The translations under genes were made by a program, and so were the position numbers. DNA of 64,000 nucleotides, from NCBI GenBank assembly GCA_014871385.1, contig CM026428.1, forward strand, positions 10,508,583 to 10,572,582, read 5' to 3'. The notes under the pieces were generated by a model. It was not told the origin of the DNA. It saw only the letters and a program-made list of their open reading frames with translations, and made no database searches. The DNA comes from Ceratodon purpureus. Its lineage: Eukaryota; Streptophyta; Bryopsida; Pseudoditrichales; Ditrichaceae. Shown here one piece after another: positions 9,233-20,512 of the stretch (positions are counted from its first letter, which is position 1; each line of letters starts with the position of its first letter).

Positions 9233-9957
9233 GTGGGAGAGCACAATAAAGTGGACCACAAAGTGCACAATGTGACCACTAAGAAGTGAATATGAAGTGT
9301 GTTGTTAGTTGATTTTGAGCATTTTGGTGTATTTTTTGAGCATTTTAGTCACCTTCTAGAGTGTCATAAGGTATCTTTTATATATCTTCATAAAAAGAAA
9401 CATCCTCAATTGAAACTAAATTTGACCACTAGTTCTAAATCATGAAAATGAACTTTTCCAAGGTCTTAATTTCTTCATTTGGTGCCTCTATTGTCTTTAA
9501 AGGATGTTTTTTTCAATTTAAAAAACAATGTTCGGTGGAAAAAAACGCATAAAAAGTACCGCGGAAGTGACCCTCTTAAAAAGCATCCTTGCGATACTTT
9601 TGGAACCCTAAACCAATTAATGAGTATATGAATTGACTATTTTAGAATACCTTTTAAACATACAGAGGGCACCGCGAAATTAAAAGTGATTTCGGACAAA
9701 CCCTAAACCGTTATGCTCACTTTTTCAAATGACTGCATTCACTTTGACTGACTTCGATGTCTCCGTTTTCCATTGTAAACTCAATGTCTTTTCTCGCAAC
9801 TTTGGGAAATTGAAGAAGATCAAGTCTACTTTCGGTATCCCAAATTTAATTTTGCATCGACATAACGTAGATCCCACTTTCTCTAGTGTTTACGGAAGGG
9901 GCTGAAATTGGGGAAAAGATAATCACTTTTTTGGTCCACTTTATTGTGCTTCCCCCC
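9233..9957. mobile_element. Complete MITE-like element, family A (725 bp)
   Basis: The left end GTGGGAGAGCACAATAAAGT is matched by the reverse complement of the right end (GGGGGGAAGCACAATAAAGT). The 8-bp sequence TTCTTTCT flanks both sides (9225-9232 and 9958-9965), although it is low in complexity. There is no coding capacity. An 8-bp duplication would fit a hAT-type parent, but the TIR start is not the usual C/TAGGG, so the class is uncertain. Confidence 0.75.
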
Positions 9958-9965
9958 TTCTTTCT

Positions 9966-11258
9966 TTTCCTTTTTGATTGTCCTTGTTAATTAGGGGTAG
10001 ACATATAGAAGGATGTCCCACCGGAGCCCTAGAACAGGAGCTACTAAACTACATAATCTATCTCACGACAATCTAAATCCAGCTCACGTTCCCTATTATT
10101 TTAAAATCTCTAATTATTTGGATTATTTGAATTGATTTGGACAGAAGTAGATATAGTGAAAGTTACATTCATTACTCCGTGAAAATGTGACAAACTTGTA
10201 CTGAAACCCACTGGAGTCTGATAGGTAATAAGTGGAATTTCTTTCTGTTGTATGACACATTGAATGTAAAGTACATAATTTGAAAATCCAAACCACCATT
10301 CTTTGAAGCGTTGCATGCACAGTACACATGATCTGACAACTTAAACCAAACACACACTTTGGCCTTCATTGCTGGTGTACAAGCATATCTACCATGTGTC
10401 ATGTTTCAATTCATCTCATTATTGTTTTATATTTATCTAACTTGAGTCTGGAACTGTGTAGATGCACCTTAATTTGAACCGACCAATATTTCTTTTTCTA
10501 TGTTAAAGTCTTGCAAAATCAAGGTTTTTAAATATTAGTTCTTTATATCAAACAATGCTTAAATTTTTACTTTTCATTTTGCCTATTTCATTTTTTTTTT
10601 CCGTTGGTGATTATTTTAGCTAGTGCCATTTTTTTATTATTATAATAATCATCATAAATTTCTTTAAATTCTATCACTTATAGATTTTTCTTTTTTAATC
10701 ACATCAAGTTTTAATTGATATGAAAGTGGTATGTAATGGTGTTGAATGAGGAGAGCACAAAAGAGCCCAATACTTCAATGCAGTCATAAACCAAGAAAGA
10801 AATAATAATTTTAAAAATAGCTTTTTAAAACATGTTGTTTTGAATTGACTACAAGTCACCAAAAATAAAAATATCAACATGCAAACCAATATCATCTTTT
10901 CATTGTTATACAAAATCAATGTAAGAAAAATTTAAAATTTAAAATTAACCCTTCAAAAATCCATGTCATTCTAGTCCATTGACCGTGAGTAGTTAAAGAA
11001 TAGTATTAGGTAAACAAGTATTTTCACTTTAGTGTAGCAAAACCCGGTGGAAACATATTAAAAATAGTAAAATATATAAATCTTTGAGAATAAACCTTAT
11101 ATTATGGCACCATCAGAATAGACACTTTACTCTATTATGGTTGCAATAAATTAAATCATCATCAATGAAGCTCATGACAGGTGAAAGAACTGAATATATA
11201 GTTAAAGTATATGATTGATATGATGTAATACAAATCTCTAAGAAGGGAGCTTAATGAA
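9966..11258. other. AT-rich gene-free stretch
   Basis: AT-rich DNA with only short chance frames. No TIR pair, RNA gene or splice-supported exon was seen. Confidence 0.4.
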
Positions 11259-12280
11259 GTGGGGGGAGCACAATAAAGTGGACAGAAAAAATGCTTAACT
11301 ATTTGTCTGTTTTAGCCTTGCTACGCAAATTACACAAAAGTTATTGATAGATGAAATTGGATTCAATTTTTTTGCTAATATAGATTAGCAACTTGTTTTT
11401 CTACAACTCTAAAAGTTTTGTGCAAAGTAAACACTTCAAAGTTATCATATGAGGCCTTTAAATCCAAGCAAAGTGAATGCAGTCATTTGAAAAAGTGGCT
11501 AGAAATATATCAAAAACTATCTAAAAATCACTTTTCATGGAGTGCTGCCCTTTATATTTTTGGGAGGTATTCTAAAATGGTCAGTTTATATACTCATTGA
11601 TTCGTTTAGGTTTCTAAAAGTATGGCAAAGATGTTTTTTGGAAAGGTCACTTTTGTGGTACTTTTTGTGAGTGTTTTCCACCAATTATCGTTTTTCAAAT
11701 TGAAAAAAAAAAAAACATTCTCTAAATATAATAGACGGCACCATATAAAGAAATTAAGACTTTGGAAAGGTTTGTTTTCATGATTTAGAACCAGTTGTCA
11801 AATTAAGTTTTAATTTAAAATGCCAAGATAATGTGCATCAGGGTTGTAATAACGGACGGACATGGGCCAAATCTAGCGGACATGACGGCACTTCGGACGG
11901 ACGGACCGGTCGGTCCCCGACATTTATCGAACATAGCGGTCTGCTAGAAAATAATTAATAGGTACATATCTTAAATATGTGCAAGATTGGGACGGTCAAC
12001 CGTGAGTTGACCAATAACGGACTGGACGTGATCCTTAACGGACGGACATGCGGACCGGATGGACGGTCTAGTCCTCAGGTCCTGCGAACAATCCTAATGT
12101 ACATGCTTGAAAATTAACTAATGACACCCTAAAAAGTGACTAAAATGCTCAAAAACTACACCAAAATGCTCAAATTCAATATTGAGCTTTGAAAAACATC
12201 AGACTTCATGTTCACATTTTGCACATGTTGCATCTAGTGATCACATGTTGCACTTTGTGGTCCATTCATTGTGCTCTCTT
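11259..12280. mobile_element. Inverted copy of MITE-like family A carrying a nested hAT-like MITE
   Basis: Begins GTGGGGGGAGCACAATAAAG and ends in the inverted other end (12139-12280, GACTAAAATGCTCAAAAACT to GTGCTCTC). Without the nested 258-bp insertion it is about the size of the 9233-9957 copy. Its interior is the reverse complement of the family body, with clear divergence. I could not find a matching target duplication. Confidence 0.72.
11839..12096. mobile_element. 258-bp hAT-like MITE rich in CGGAC repeats
   Basis: Starts CAGGGTTGTAATAACGGAC; the reverse complement of its right end starts TAGGATTGTTCGCAGGAC, an imperfect inverted repeat of hAT style. It is flanked by ATGTGCAT (11831-11838) and ATGTACAT (12097-12104), 7 of 8 bases equal. 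It contains many copies of CGGAC and GGACGG, probably subterminal transposase-binding motifs. It sits inside the family A element. Confidence 0.8.
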
Positions 12281-14008
12281 CCTAGATAATTTTAAGGTCA
12301 GAACTCCATATAAATTGAAAACAAGCTAATCCAAGCAAGTCTTAAAGAGGAAGTCAGGGGTGCAGATTGGAGTTACTCCATTTTGTATGTTAAAAATAAC
12401 TTGACTGGGCATGTGATTGGAGAGATAGCTTTAACCCTTAAACGTTCGGCCTATGGCCATGGATTTAGAATGGTCATAGGGACTGTTTTGTTTTCTCTAT
12501 TTCTCACTCAAATTGACTGATATCATTTTTGAAATATTTTTCCTAAATGAAATCTTATATTTTCTATGTGTAGTAATTTGTTTATCCTTTTTTTAATTAC
12601 TATGATATTTTAAGGAAATCCTTAAGAAAATTCATATAAATTAGAAAATATGCTAAAAAATTCTAGTTATTTTTCCATAGATTGGACTTACATTGGAGTA
12701 CATAATGATGGATGAAAATCATCCGTATCTCTAAAAAAGTAAAAGGTACCTCCATGATAATAAGTGTTGAACTTGCAATTGTTATAAAAGACTTAACTTT
12801 GGTAATTTTATAAAAATTCAAGTCGGAGTCAAAAATGGACTTGATATACTTCATGTTCTTAGTTGAGCTCATATACAACAAATGCTATCTTCATGGTTTA
12901 ATCTAAACTTTTGTAGAGAAGGTCAAATAATTCAAATAACATTACATGGAGATCTATTTTAACTACTTACTTTTCTAAGAAGATTCCAAATTAAGTCCCA
13001 TAGTGGATATTTACCATGCACGTGTTCTATAAAAGAGTATCAAAGCGGTGCATAGTCATAAATGGATGAAAATCCGCTATACACCTAACATTTTGTTCGT
13101 TAGATATATATATACATAGAAGCGCAAATGGAGACAACTTCAGTCTCCACGAATCATGTAAAACTTATGATAACTGCAACGACTACTTGAAACAAAAAGA
13201 ATGTTGTTAATCGTGCCCTGCTGCCATGCGTTGTAGCCAAGGTCTACAACACTTGGGTTGATTCCCACGGTCGTTATTCACTTGATAAGAGCCGATTCTT
13301 GATCTGTTTTCCATACTACAAACAAGCTGACACCACAAATCAAGCAATGTCAATTGGTAAGAAACAAACGATAGATGTGACATGCAATTCACTGTCACTT
13401 GAACATGTGCAATGTGGACCTTTCCGGGGACCTCTTCAACGTCCGATTTCTCCTCCCAACTAGCTAGCACTGCTTCACTGATGCACTCGGATGTTACTTA
13501 TTACCGTTACAGACCTCTGAAGCTTCATGTGTCTAAGTGCGATTACGATCATGGGAAACTAGGAGTGGAAACAAGATATCTGAAATGCCGGGAGTGATGA
13601 TGGAAAGGGTCAAAGGTGAAGTGCCACCGCTTCGCCTCACAATGGACTCACACCGAATGCAAATGGAGTCCGAGGCACTATGGGTGACATATTACACCAC
13701 TACCTAGCGTAACATAAGGTGTCAACGATAAGTAGAACTCGAGATCGAAGATGTGTAAAGTGTAGAAAGATGAAATCTAGAATGAAATCTAGAATGACTG
13801 CTTCACATTATAATTGGAATCAGTTGCTAAAGTTAATTCCATATAGATTCATATTTTACAGATCTTGCAATACGACAAAATTTCCAACTTTCCCATCAAA
13901 ATAAAGAGTTTAAATGCCAAGAAAATCAGATTATGACATCTACAGATTGACTCAAATTTGTTCTCAATACGGTATACTGTAGTTCCAACAGATAGTAGTC
14001 AATTCAGT
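12281..14008. other. Gene-free stretch
   Basis: AT-rich DNA followed by the 3' flank of the germin-like gene. A short direct duplication (GAAATCTAGAAT at about 13770-13795) is the only repeat noticed. No gene is supportable. Confidence 0.35.
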
Positions 14009-14623
14009 CTACATGTTGAAAGGAAGCTGAAGCTTGTCGACGACATAGCCATCAACCTTGAAGGCCGCCTTGTGCACATCATCTGGGATGCCGGACCCGA
14101 ACAGAGTAATCGGCAAGGACACGGTGCCCGGGTTGGAGCTGCTGAACGCGACATAAGCGGAGGCGGGCTTCTTGCCGAGGTTGATCTGGTAGTGCACCAA
14201 GCCTTTCGGGAAAACGAACACATCGCCCGCCTCCAGCACCTTGGTGAAGAACTTGTTGGTGGTGTCGACGAGGCCAACCGTGAGAGTGCCCTCGAGCAGG
14301 TACAGAATCTCGGTTCCGCGGGGGTGGGTATGGTGGGGGTTGATCCCCCCGGGCAAGTACTTGATCAGGGCAGACGAGACCCCAAGACCCGTCAGCGACG
14401 GCAGGCTGTCGAGCGCGGAGGTGATGCGCTTCACGGCGATCTTGGCGGGGGCAACGACAGTGACGCCGCCGCGGAGCACGGTGGAGGTGAAGTAGTCGGC
14501 CGTGAGAGTCGTCTTGTTGACGCCCTCGGGCACAAAGAAGTCGGTAGTAAGCTCGGGGTCGGACGCTTGCGCAACGAGGATTACAGCGAATGTGACCAGA
14601 ACAGCGAACGCGAAGCGTGCCAT
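14009..14623 (-). CDS. Germin-like protein (secreted cupin)
   Basis: 204 aa from ATG at 14623. Residues 1 to about 20 form a signal peptide (hydrophobic core ending AQAS). Germin box 1 reads HHTHPRGTEILYLLEG and box 2 GDVFVFPKGLVHYQIN, supplying the Mn ligands His98, His100, Glu105 and His144. The length is normal for the family. Such proteins form extracellular beta-barrel hexamers; some have superoxide dismutase or oxalate oxidase activity, which cannot be decided here. The protein has no Cys, so the N-terminal disulphide of classical germins is absent, as in some GLPs of early-diverging plants. The coding part is one exon and much GC-richer than its flanks. Confidence 0.93.
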   Translation of the reverse strand: MARFAFAVLVTFAVILVAQASDPELTTDFFVPEGVNKTTLTADYFTSTVLRGGVTVVAPAKIAVKRITSALDSLPSLTGLGVSSALIKYLPGGINPHHTHPRGTEILYLLEGTLTVGLVDTTNKFFTKVLEAGDVFVFPKGLVHYQINLGKKPASAYVAFSSSNPGTVSLPITLFGSGIPDDVHKAAFKVDGYVVDKLQLPFNM

Positions 14624-14648
14624 CGTCAATCAAGGAAAATTTCTAACC

Positions 14649-15119
14649 CTGCGCAATGCGCATTGTAATAAAAAAACTTCAAGTTAAACCTCACCCGGGC
14701 TCTGACTCAGAAAACATTTAGACAAAGATTTCATCCTCTTTTGGATCCCGAAGAGATGGTGCCAAACCCGTGCCACTGGATCCAACTAGCGCTTGACATA
14801 ATGAAAGACATCTGACTTGCTCGAAGGAGCATTTATCCCTGGAGTATGCAATCGCAAAGCAATAGTTCTACAGATCCAGTGCTAACTTAATGATCCTACA
14901 CTGACCAAGAGGAGAGGATCATCGTCTTCCAGAACCATCAGCGTTAAATGAAATCATGATCCTACTCGTGACCCGATTCGGCCAGCTACTCAAATCTTTT
15001 CGACTGTAACTGCTGAAGCCAAACAACACTAATTTCGAATATGAAGTTCTCAAAAGTAATTACGAAATCGGAAAGCATTCAAGGCAAGTTCAGTGACAAG
15101 AAAGTGTGGTGCACGTTAC
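14649..15119 (-). other. Probable 5'-UTR intron of the germin-like gene
   Basis: On the minus strand CACCAG|GTAACG at 15119 is a good donor, and TTGCGCAG|GGTTAG ending at 14649 is an acceptor 25 bases before the ATG. Together they give a 471-bp leader intron between the promoter and the coding exon. Inferred from splice signals only. Confidence 0.45.
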
Positions 15120-15214
15120 CTGGTGAAGGGGAAGATCGAAGCGAGAAGACGACTAATGATCAAATTCTTGCTTGTCGTCACTGAACGTTGGTGGAGGTGG
15201 TGAGCCGAGGCCCG

Positions 15215-15222
15215 ATATATAG
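15215..15222 (-). promoter_or_regulatory. TATA box of the germin-like gene
   Basis: Minus-strand CTATATAT followed by CGGG. It lies about 95 bp before the presumed 5'-UTR intron donor, predicting a start of transcription near 15185. Confidence 0.55.
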
Positions 15223-16474
15223 CTGTCAACCATCTTTCCAGCCGAATCTAAACTGGGCTAGTTCTGACTTGCAATAATGCTATTTTACTCGCTGCTGATC
15301 TACCGAGTCTGTACTACAGCCCTGATTGAAGTACAAACGTGTTCAATCTACAAGGTGAACTACATGTGTCAAAGCATTCTGTTATTTACATGTGGGTAAG
15401 GTAGTGCACAAATTAATTCTTCACGTGGTGTGCTGGGAAGGAAAAGGTCCACCAATTTCACTCGTTTTCTACAGTGTACCCAAGGGATATTCCCCTTCAA
15501 ACCAGCTCTTGGAATGGAATCAATCCGCCAATGCAGACGAAGTCGATATTGATAGCCAGAGGCCGTTCCGAACAGACGCTGCAATGAGTTGACTTTACTC
15601 CCAGCGTAGTAGAGTATTCTAATTGAGTGCATAAATTGTCGGGAATTAGTTACTGCTTGGATTGAATCACCGTATCCCTCTCTGTGACTCCCGCTTACAA
15701 AGCAAACCACTTTCTGTAGATTAATGTCGTTAATTTGACCATGTAAGTCCATGAAACGCTCGAAGGAACAGTAGCACGGTTGACGGAACAGTGAGTAGTC
15801 ATGAAATTTATCCTACAGTGCCGTAATCTCCCTGCACCAGTGCGCGAATTTGCATGGAAAAGCGTGTGACGCGTTAACCGGTTGAAACTTAAATTCAATT
15901 TCTATCAAAAGCATGAACCCTGTATGTCATGATCCATTTCGCTCCGATGAGCACCGGCAGTCTTCTTCCTTTCTTTTTTTTTCCCTTTTTTGAAACTACC
16001 ACCGGTAACTTAGTCTTCAGCTCCTAGTTCGTATTCGGCGTATTCCGAAATTCAATCTCCTTGTACAGTACTGTTGCAGCTGCTTTGACTAGCAAAGGGA
16101 CTTCCTAGGGACATCGAGACAGGCTTCTCCCAGGTCGGGTACTTACCTCAACGCCTTTCTATCCTTCCCGTATATTTTCGAACTTTAATACTAGCATAGG
16201 CTTGATTAGTAACTTACTGATTGACAAGCACATTGCCAATCCACAAAGAATGTAAGTATCACGATGTGAACAATAATAAACAAGCAAACTTATTCGAAAG
16301 TGCTGCCTCTCGAAGTCAATGGAAGGACATTATTCAAAGGATTTGTATTATGTATGGCAAAAAGCTACCATCACTTGCACATTGTTTCAAGGCTCTGTTG
16401 TTGGTTGCTGGTGAATCAGCATGGATAGTAGGATTCTACTCCTTCTGGCAGGTCTCTCCTGTTTCATAAGAATT
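15223..16474. other. Intergenic stretch between germin-like and PF20 genes
   Basis: Upstream region of the germin-like gene and 3' flank of PF20. Only short frames occur and no RNA gene was recognised. Confidence 0.35.
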
Positions 16475-19400
16475 TCAAAATGTATCATGGTTAGAGGTTG
16501 AATAATTGCAATCACAAATAATAATTAAAAAACAAAAACTAAGAGCCAATTTATACCAAAGAAATGGAGAGTTTTTCTTGGTATCTAGCTTTGAATTTAC
16601 ACCAGGGAAAAGTTGGTTTAGAGTCCATGATTTTTTATAGATGACAAATCTAATTGAAATTCTAAATTGAAATTCTAAATGGCAACAGTGGATCAAGTTT
16701 TTATTGGGCTCCAAGCCATTAGAGTTTGCTATTCCTTGAGTCCACCCGGATACTTTGGTCCCATGATTCTTGGAAAATATATTGAGACAGTTCAAAATTT
16801 TGGAATTTAGTTTCAATATTTTTTGTGATAGTGTTCTTATTATTATGATTATTTTACAATGGGCCAGAACGCACTTTAAATTCCCTTCTTTCAAGGATGG
16901 TACCTTGCTTACAATGCTCTCATCCAAAAACAAGGTACCCTTTGGGTTGGAGACTAATTTTTTTATGTAAACCGGCCCTAAGCATAATTGAACCGGATTC
17001 TGGTTCATAAAAACGTACTCTGGTGGCGTTTCTTCGAGGTCGCCCCAAACACGGAACGTGCTGTCTGAGCTGCCAGACACCATGAAATTGCCATTGGGGT
17101 CGAACACCACAGCTTGCACAGCATCGTCATGGCCCCTCAACTCAGCCACCGGTACCACCTCCGTGTCAATTTGGAAGCTGCGGATCATTACCGGTTTTAG
17201 AATCCATGCATTTTACAGTGAGCTGCATCCAAGTAAAACAAACATATTCAAAATCATTGCACGATTGCTAAGTGCATTGTAGGGGCTCACCATTTGATGC
17301 GTTGGTCATTGCTGGCGATAGCAATGACAAGGCCGCTAGGGTCAAAGCAGCACCGGTTTGCAGACTGAGGTCCAACGTTGATTGTTGCATATTCAGCGAC
17401 TTTCCTCACATCCCACAGCTTCACAACCCCATCTGCATCCACAGAGGCTATCATAAATCCCTGCCATCCATGAAAATGCCCAACTTGTAAGTATTTTCCG
17501 TAAAGATAAGCCATCATCTGTCCTCCCCTATCAAACTCGGGCTTTCATTTAACAATCGTCGTTAATTCGTAAACTGAGGTAAGTACAGTAGATACGATAC
17601 CTTGTTGTCAAAGCAAGCATGGTTGCAGGAAGCTTTATGACCATAGAAGGTTTGCACACACAGTGCAGATCTTGCATCCCATAGGCTGACAGTCTTGTCG
17701 CTGCTTGCAGTAGAAATTATACTAGTGTATAATTGCCAGGTTATAGAGTTCACTGAGTCCACGTGGCCCCGTAAGGTGCCACGACATTTCATCCTGCTCA
17801 CGACAATCCAAGCCCACAGCCCCACATAACACCAATTAACTCATCTATTGCAAGTTCTATTGACCAGATTTGACACTTCTAGTTGGAAAGTACTGAAGGG
17901 TCATGCATGCAGCTCACAGCTTAGAATTTGGAAAGTTGTAGCCTGTCAATCAGGTATGCAAGATCTACAGATTTCAGATTGACCAGTTTTAATTAACATG
18001 GTAAAGCAAGAACGACGAATAATTCTTACGCGTAAAGGTCCCAAAGACGTGAAGTATGGTCGAGAGATGAGCTTGCGAGAACATCACCGCTCGTATGATA
18101 TGATACTGACCACACAGCCTGTTCTCAATACATTGAAAACCAAAGTAGGAGGTTGCAAGTAAGAAGAGTTTCATAACATGCAGCATAAGCATGTCAGGTA
18201 ATACCAACTTATCAGATAGTCGTGCTGCTAGAAAGGTTAACTGTGTATTACGTCAGACTTATATTCACCTTTAGAACGAACAGAGTAGTGTTAGATCTTT
18301 GATACTGTAACATCATATACGTATAAGATTCGAACCTGTGTGTGGTCTGAGAATGTATGAATGCAACGCGATTTCTCAAAACTCCACAATTTCACCGTGC
18401 AGTCCCCGGATGTGGAAGCCAGATGCATGCCTCTATTGAACCCATCCAATTTCTAAGAACACAACACAACAACTCTGCAACATGATCAAATGAAATTGAA
18501 TGAAACGAAATGACGCAGTGTTAAGGACAAACTTTGGATGAAAGTCGAGGCCAGACACCCAATCCTTGTGACCTTCCCCAGTCATGATAAGGTCACCGGC
18601 TGGCAATCCCCACATCCGCCAGGTTGAATCATCGGAAGCAGTGACAACGACCGGCTTCTTCGGGTGGATAATGATACTGCAAATTTGCAATAGTAGATGA
18701 ACAAATTATCTCTACTAACTCTGCAACAAGACCTTGTATCATTTTTAAGACCCACTTCCATATGCTCGGCTAAATTGAAAATGTGTGAACTCATCAATTA
18801 GCAGCAGTTTGCAAGGGTTGTGATCACAACTTACTTGCTCACAGACATCATGTGTCCTCGGAAAGTAGATTTGAGCATGTATGCTCGGACATCTGTAAGT
18901 GGTATTCTTGCCTCGTGAAAGGGATTTATTTTGCACGCAGAAACCAAAGGATCTGCCTTCGGCAATGGTGTCATAGAGCCCTTGCCGTACTTCGGGCCTT
19001 TGAAGGTAGGTGACAGAGGATTATCATCTGTGAATAGTTCTGCCTTCTCCACCTGAAGGAAAAAATTTCCTCATGATTCAAGACCATGCGTCCAAAGATT
19101 TTAAGGTTTGATGTGAATGATGAAAAAGTGAGATCTACCATGGTTCGCAATTTGTCCCTCTCCAGTGCAATCAGTGCTTTGGCCTTCACAGCTTGCTCGT
19201 ACTTCTTCTTCAGCTGTTCAAGCAGGCCATCGTACTTTCCAAAGTGAGCCCGCAACCTCTGCACATTTCGAAGTCACTGATGTGACGTTTGTCCTCAAAT
19301 GCGGAGATGAAAGTTTCAGAAGCATTCGAGCTGTTAAGGAAAATAATGAACAAATGATGCAGAAATTCACCTTAATATCGGTGACTAACTTGTTCTTCTC

Positions 19401-20512
19401 TTGCGCAATCCGATTGTGGTGCATCCTGTGCAAGTTTCGTTCCTTCCGAAACTTTTCCAGCATCTCTGCTCGGCATCTGCCCATCTGATTGTATCCTCGG
19501 TCACCACTAAGAAAGCCTCAAACTTGCTACGTCAAATCCAACTAACATATCCACTACAACTGGTCTGTTCTGAACACACCCCAGTGTTTTATAACTCACG
19601 GCAGGATCCAGAAACCCTAAAAATTACGGTAATCGAATTTGCGTCGATTCTGAGTCCTCACAGCAGTGGTGAAGGAAATGTAAAAAAAGATAAGCGTCAG
19701 GGGAAAAAATAGAGTATATACTGAGCAACGACGGTTTGCTGTTCGAGTTGGTCTTGAAGGCGCTTCAAAATGTTGGTGAGCTGCAAGGAGCGACCATACT
19801 CATCTGGCACCATTATCAGCTTGCTGTCTATCACCTTCCCCTTCTCTTTCGCTTCAAACCACTCCACCTTTCCCATGGAGCCGAAATGCCAGCTTAACAC
19901 ATGTGAATGAAGATACCAAGTCTCAACGATACTCTTGCAGACAATTCAAATAAGAGTAAAATTAGGTCAAAGCCTGCTCTTACTTCAAACACTTCGAGCG
20001 TTTTGTGTAGACTGTACGTCATACAGAAGTTGCGCACAAAATCATCCAGAACCTCTCTCTGCCGCCGTATGTCCGGGTACGCAACGCTCTTCTGTCCTTT
20101 ACCTGAAGCCTCACAAAAACTCACCAAAAAATCCTTCAGCAAGAGAATTTCTTCAACCACCCGCCGAACATTAAATTGTAAGAGTCCTCCAGGCCAAGTT
20201 CTCACCGAGGAGAAAGGAGAGCTTCTGCAGGGACCGAAGGGTGGCTTCGAGATCTTCAGACTCGACATCACCTTCCGATTCAAATTCCTCATCAATGGCC
20301 ACTTCTTCATACGTATACTCGCTGTCGTCAAAGCTATCATCTGCACCAAAATCCTTTCAATAAGCTATTCATCCTCGCCCGCTCGCACAATCTTCTTTCT
20401 CTACAATTGAAGTTCACAAATGAGAAAAGCAGGGAGTATATGTACCTGGAAGAATGAGAAGCTCATCGTCAGGCCCTCCCACGCTTGGACAACTAATCGT
20501 TTCCGACGACAT
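16475..20512 (-). CDS. PF20: SPAG16/PF20 homolog, WD40 protein of the axoneme central pair
   Basis: Thirteen exons, all phase-consistent: 20512-20446, 20340-20206, 20102-19984, 19921-19722, 19506-19371, 19258-19139, 19052-18835, 18676-18533, 18432-18336, 18118-18030, 17793-17601, 17460-17291, 17177-16475. The N-terminal half is acidic, then coiled coil, with the family motif HRMHHNRIAQEKNKL. From about residue 320 come WD40 repeats (WSFEKSRCIHTFSDH, LWDLYA, SLWDARSALC, KLWDVRKV, ending FRVWG near residue 612). PF20/SPAG16 sits on the C2 microtubule or central-pair bridge and is needed for flagellar motility, so in a plant it acts in sperm. Family length is about 600-630 aa; this frame gives 796 because a MITE in the last exon removed the natural stop. 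Exons 3-5 were chosen by phase and family likeness and need cDNA support. Confidence 0.9.
16543..16978. mobile_element. Tourist-like (PIF/Harbinger type) MITE in the last PF20 exon
   Basis: 436 bp flanked by TAA on both sides (16540-16542 and 16979-16981). Its left end GAGCCAATTTATACCAAAGA matches the reverse complement of the right end, GGGCCGGTTTACATAAAAAA, at most positions. A 3-bp TWA duplication and a GGGCC start are typical of the PIF/Harbinger group. It has no coding capacity of its own, but the PF20 reading frame happens to stay open through it. Confidence 0.75.

Noticed and set aside
13958..14668. Plus-strand 236-codon ORF
   Set aside because: It is the complementary shadow of the germin-like exon, whose signal peptide and cupin boxes are clear.
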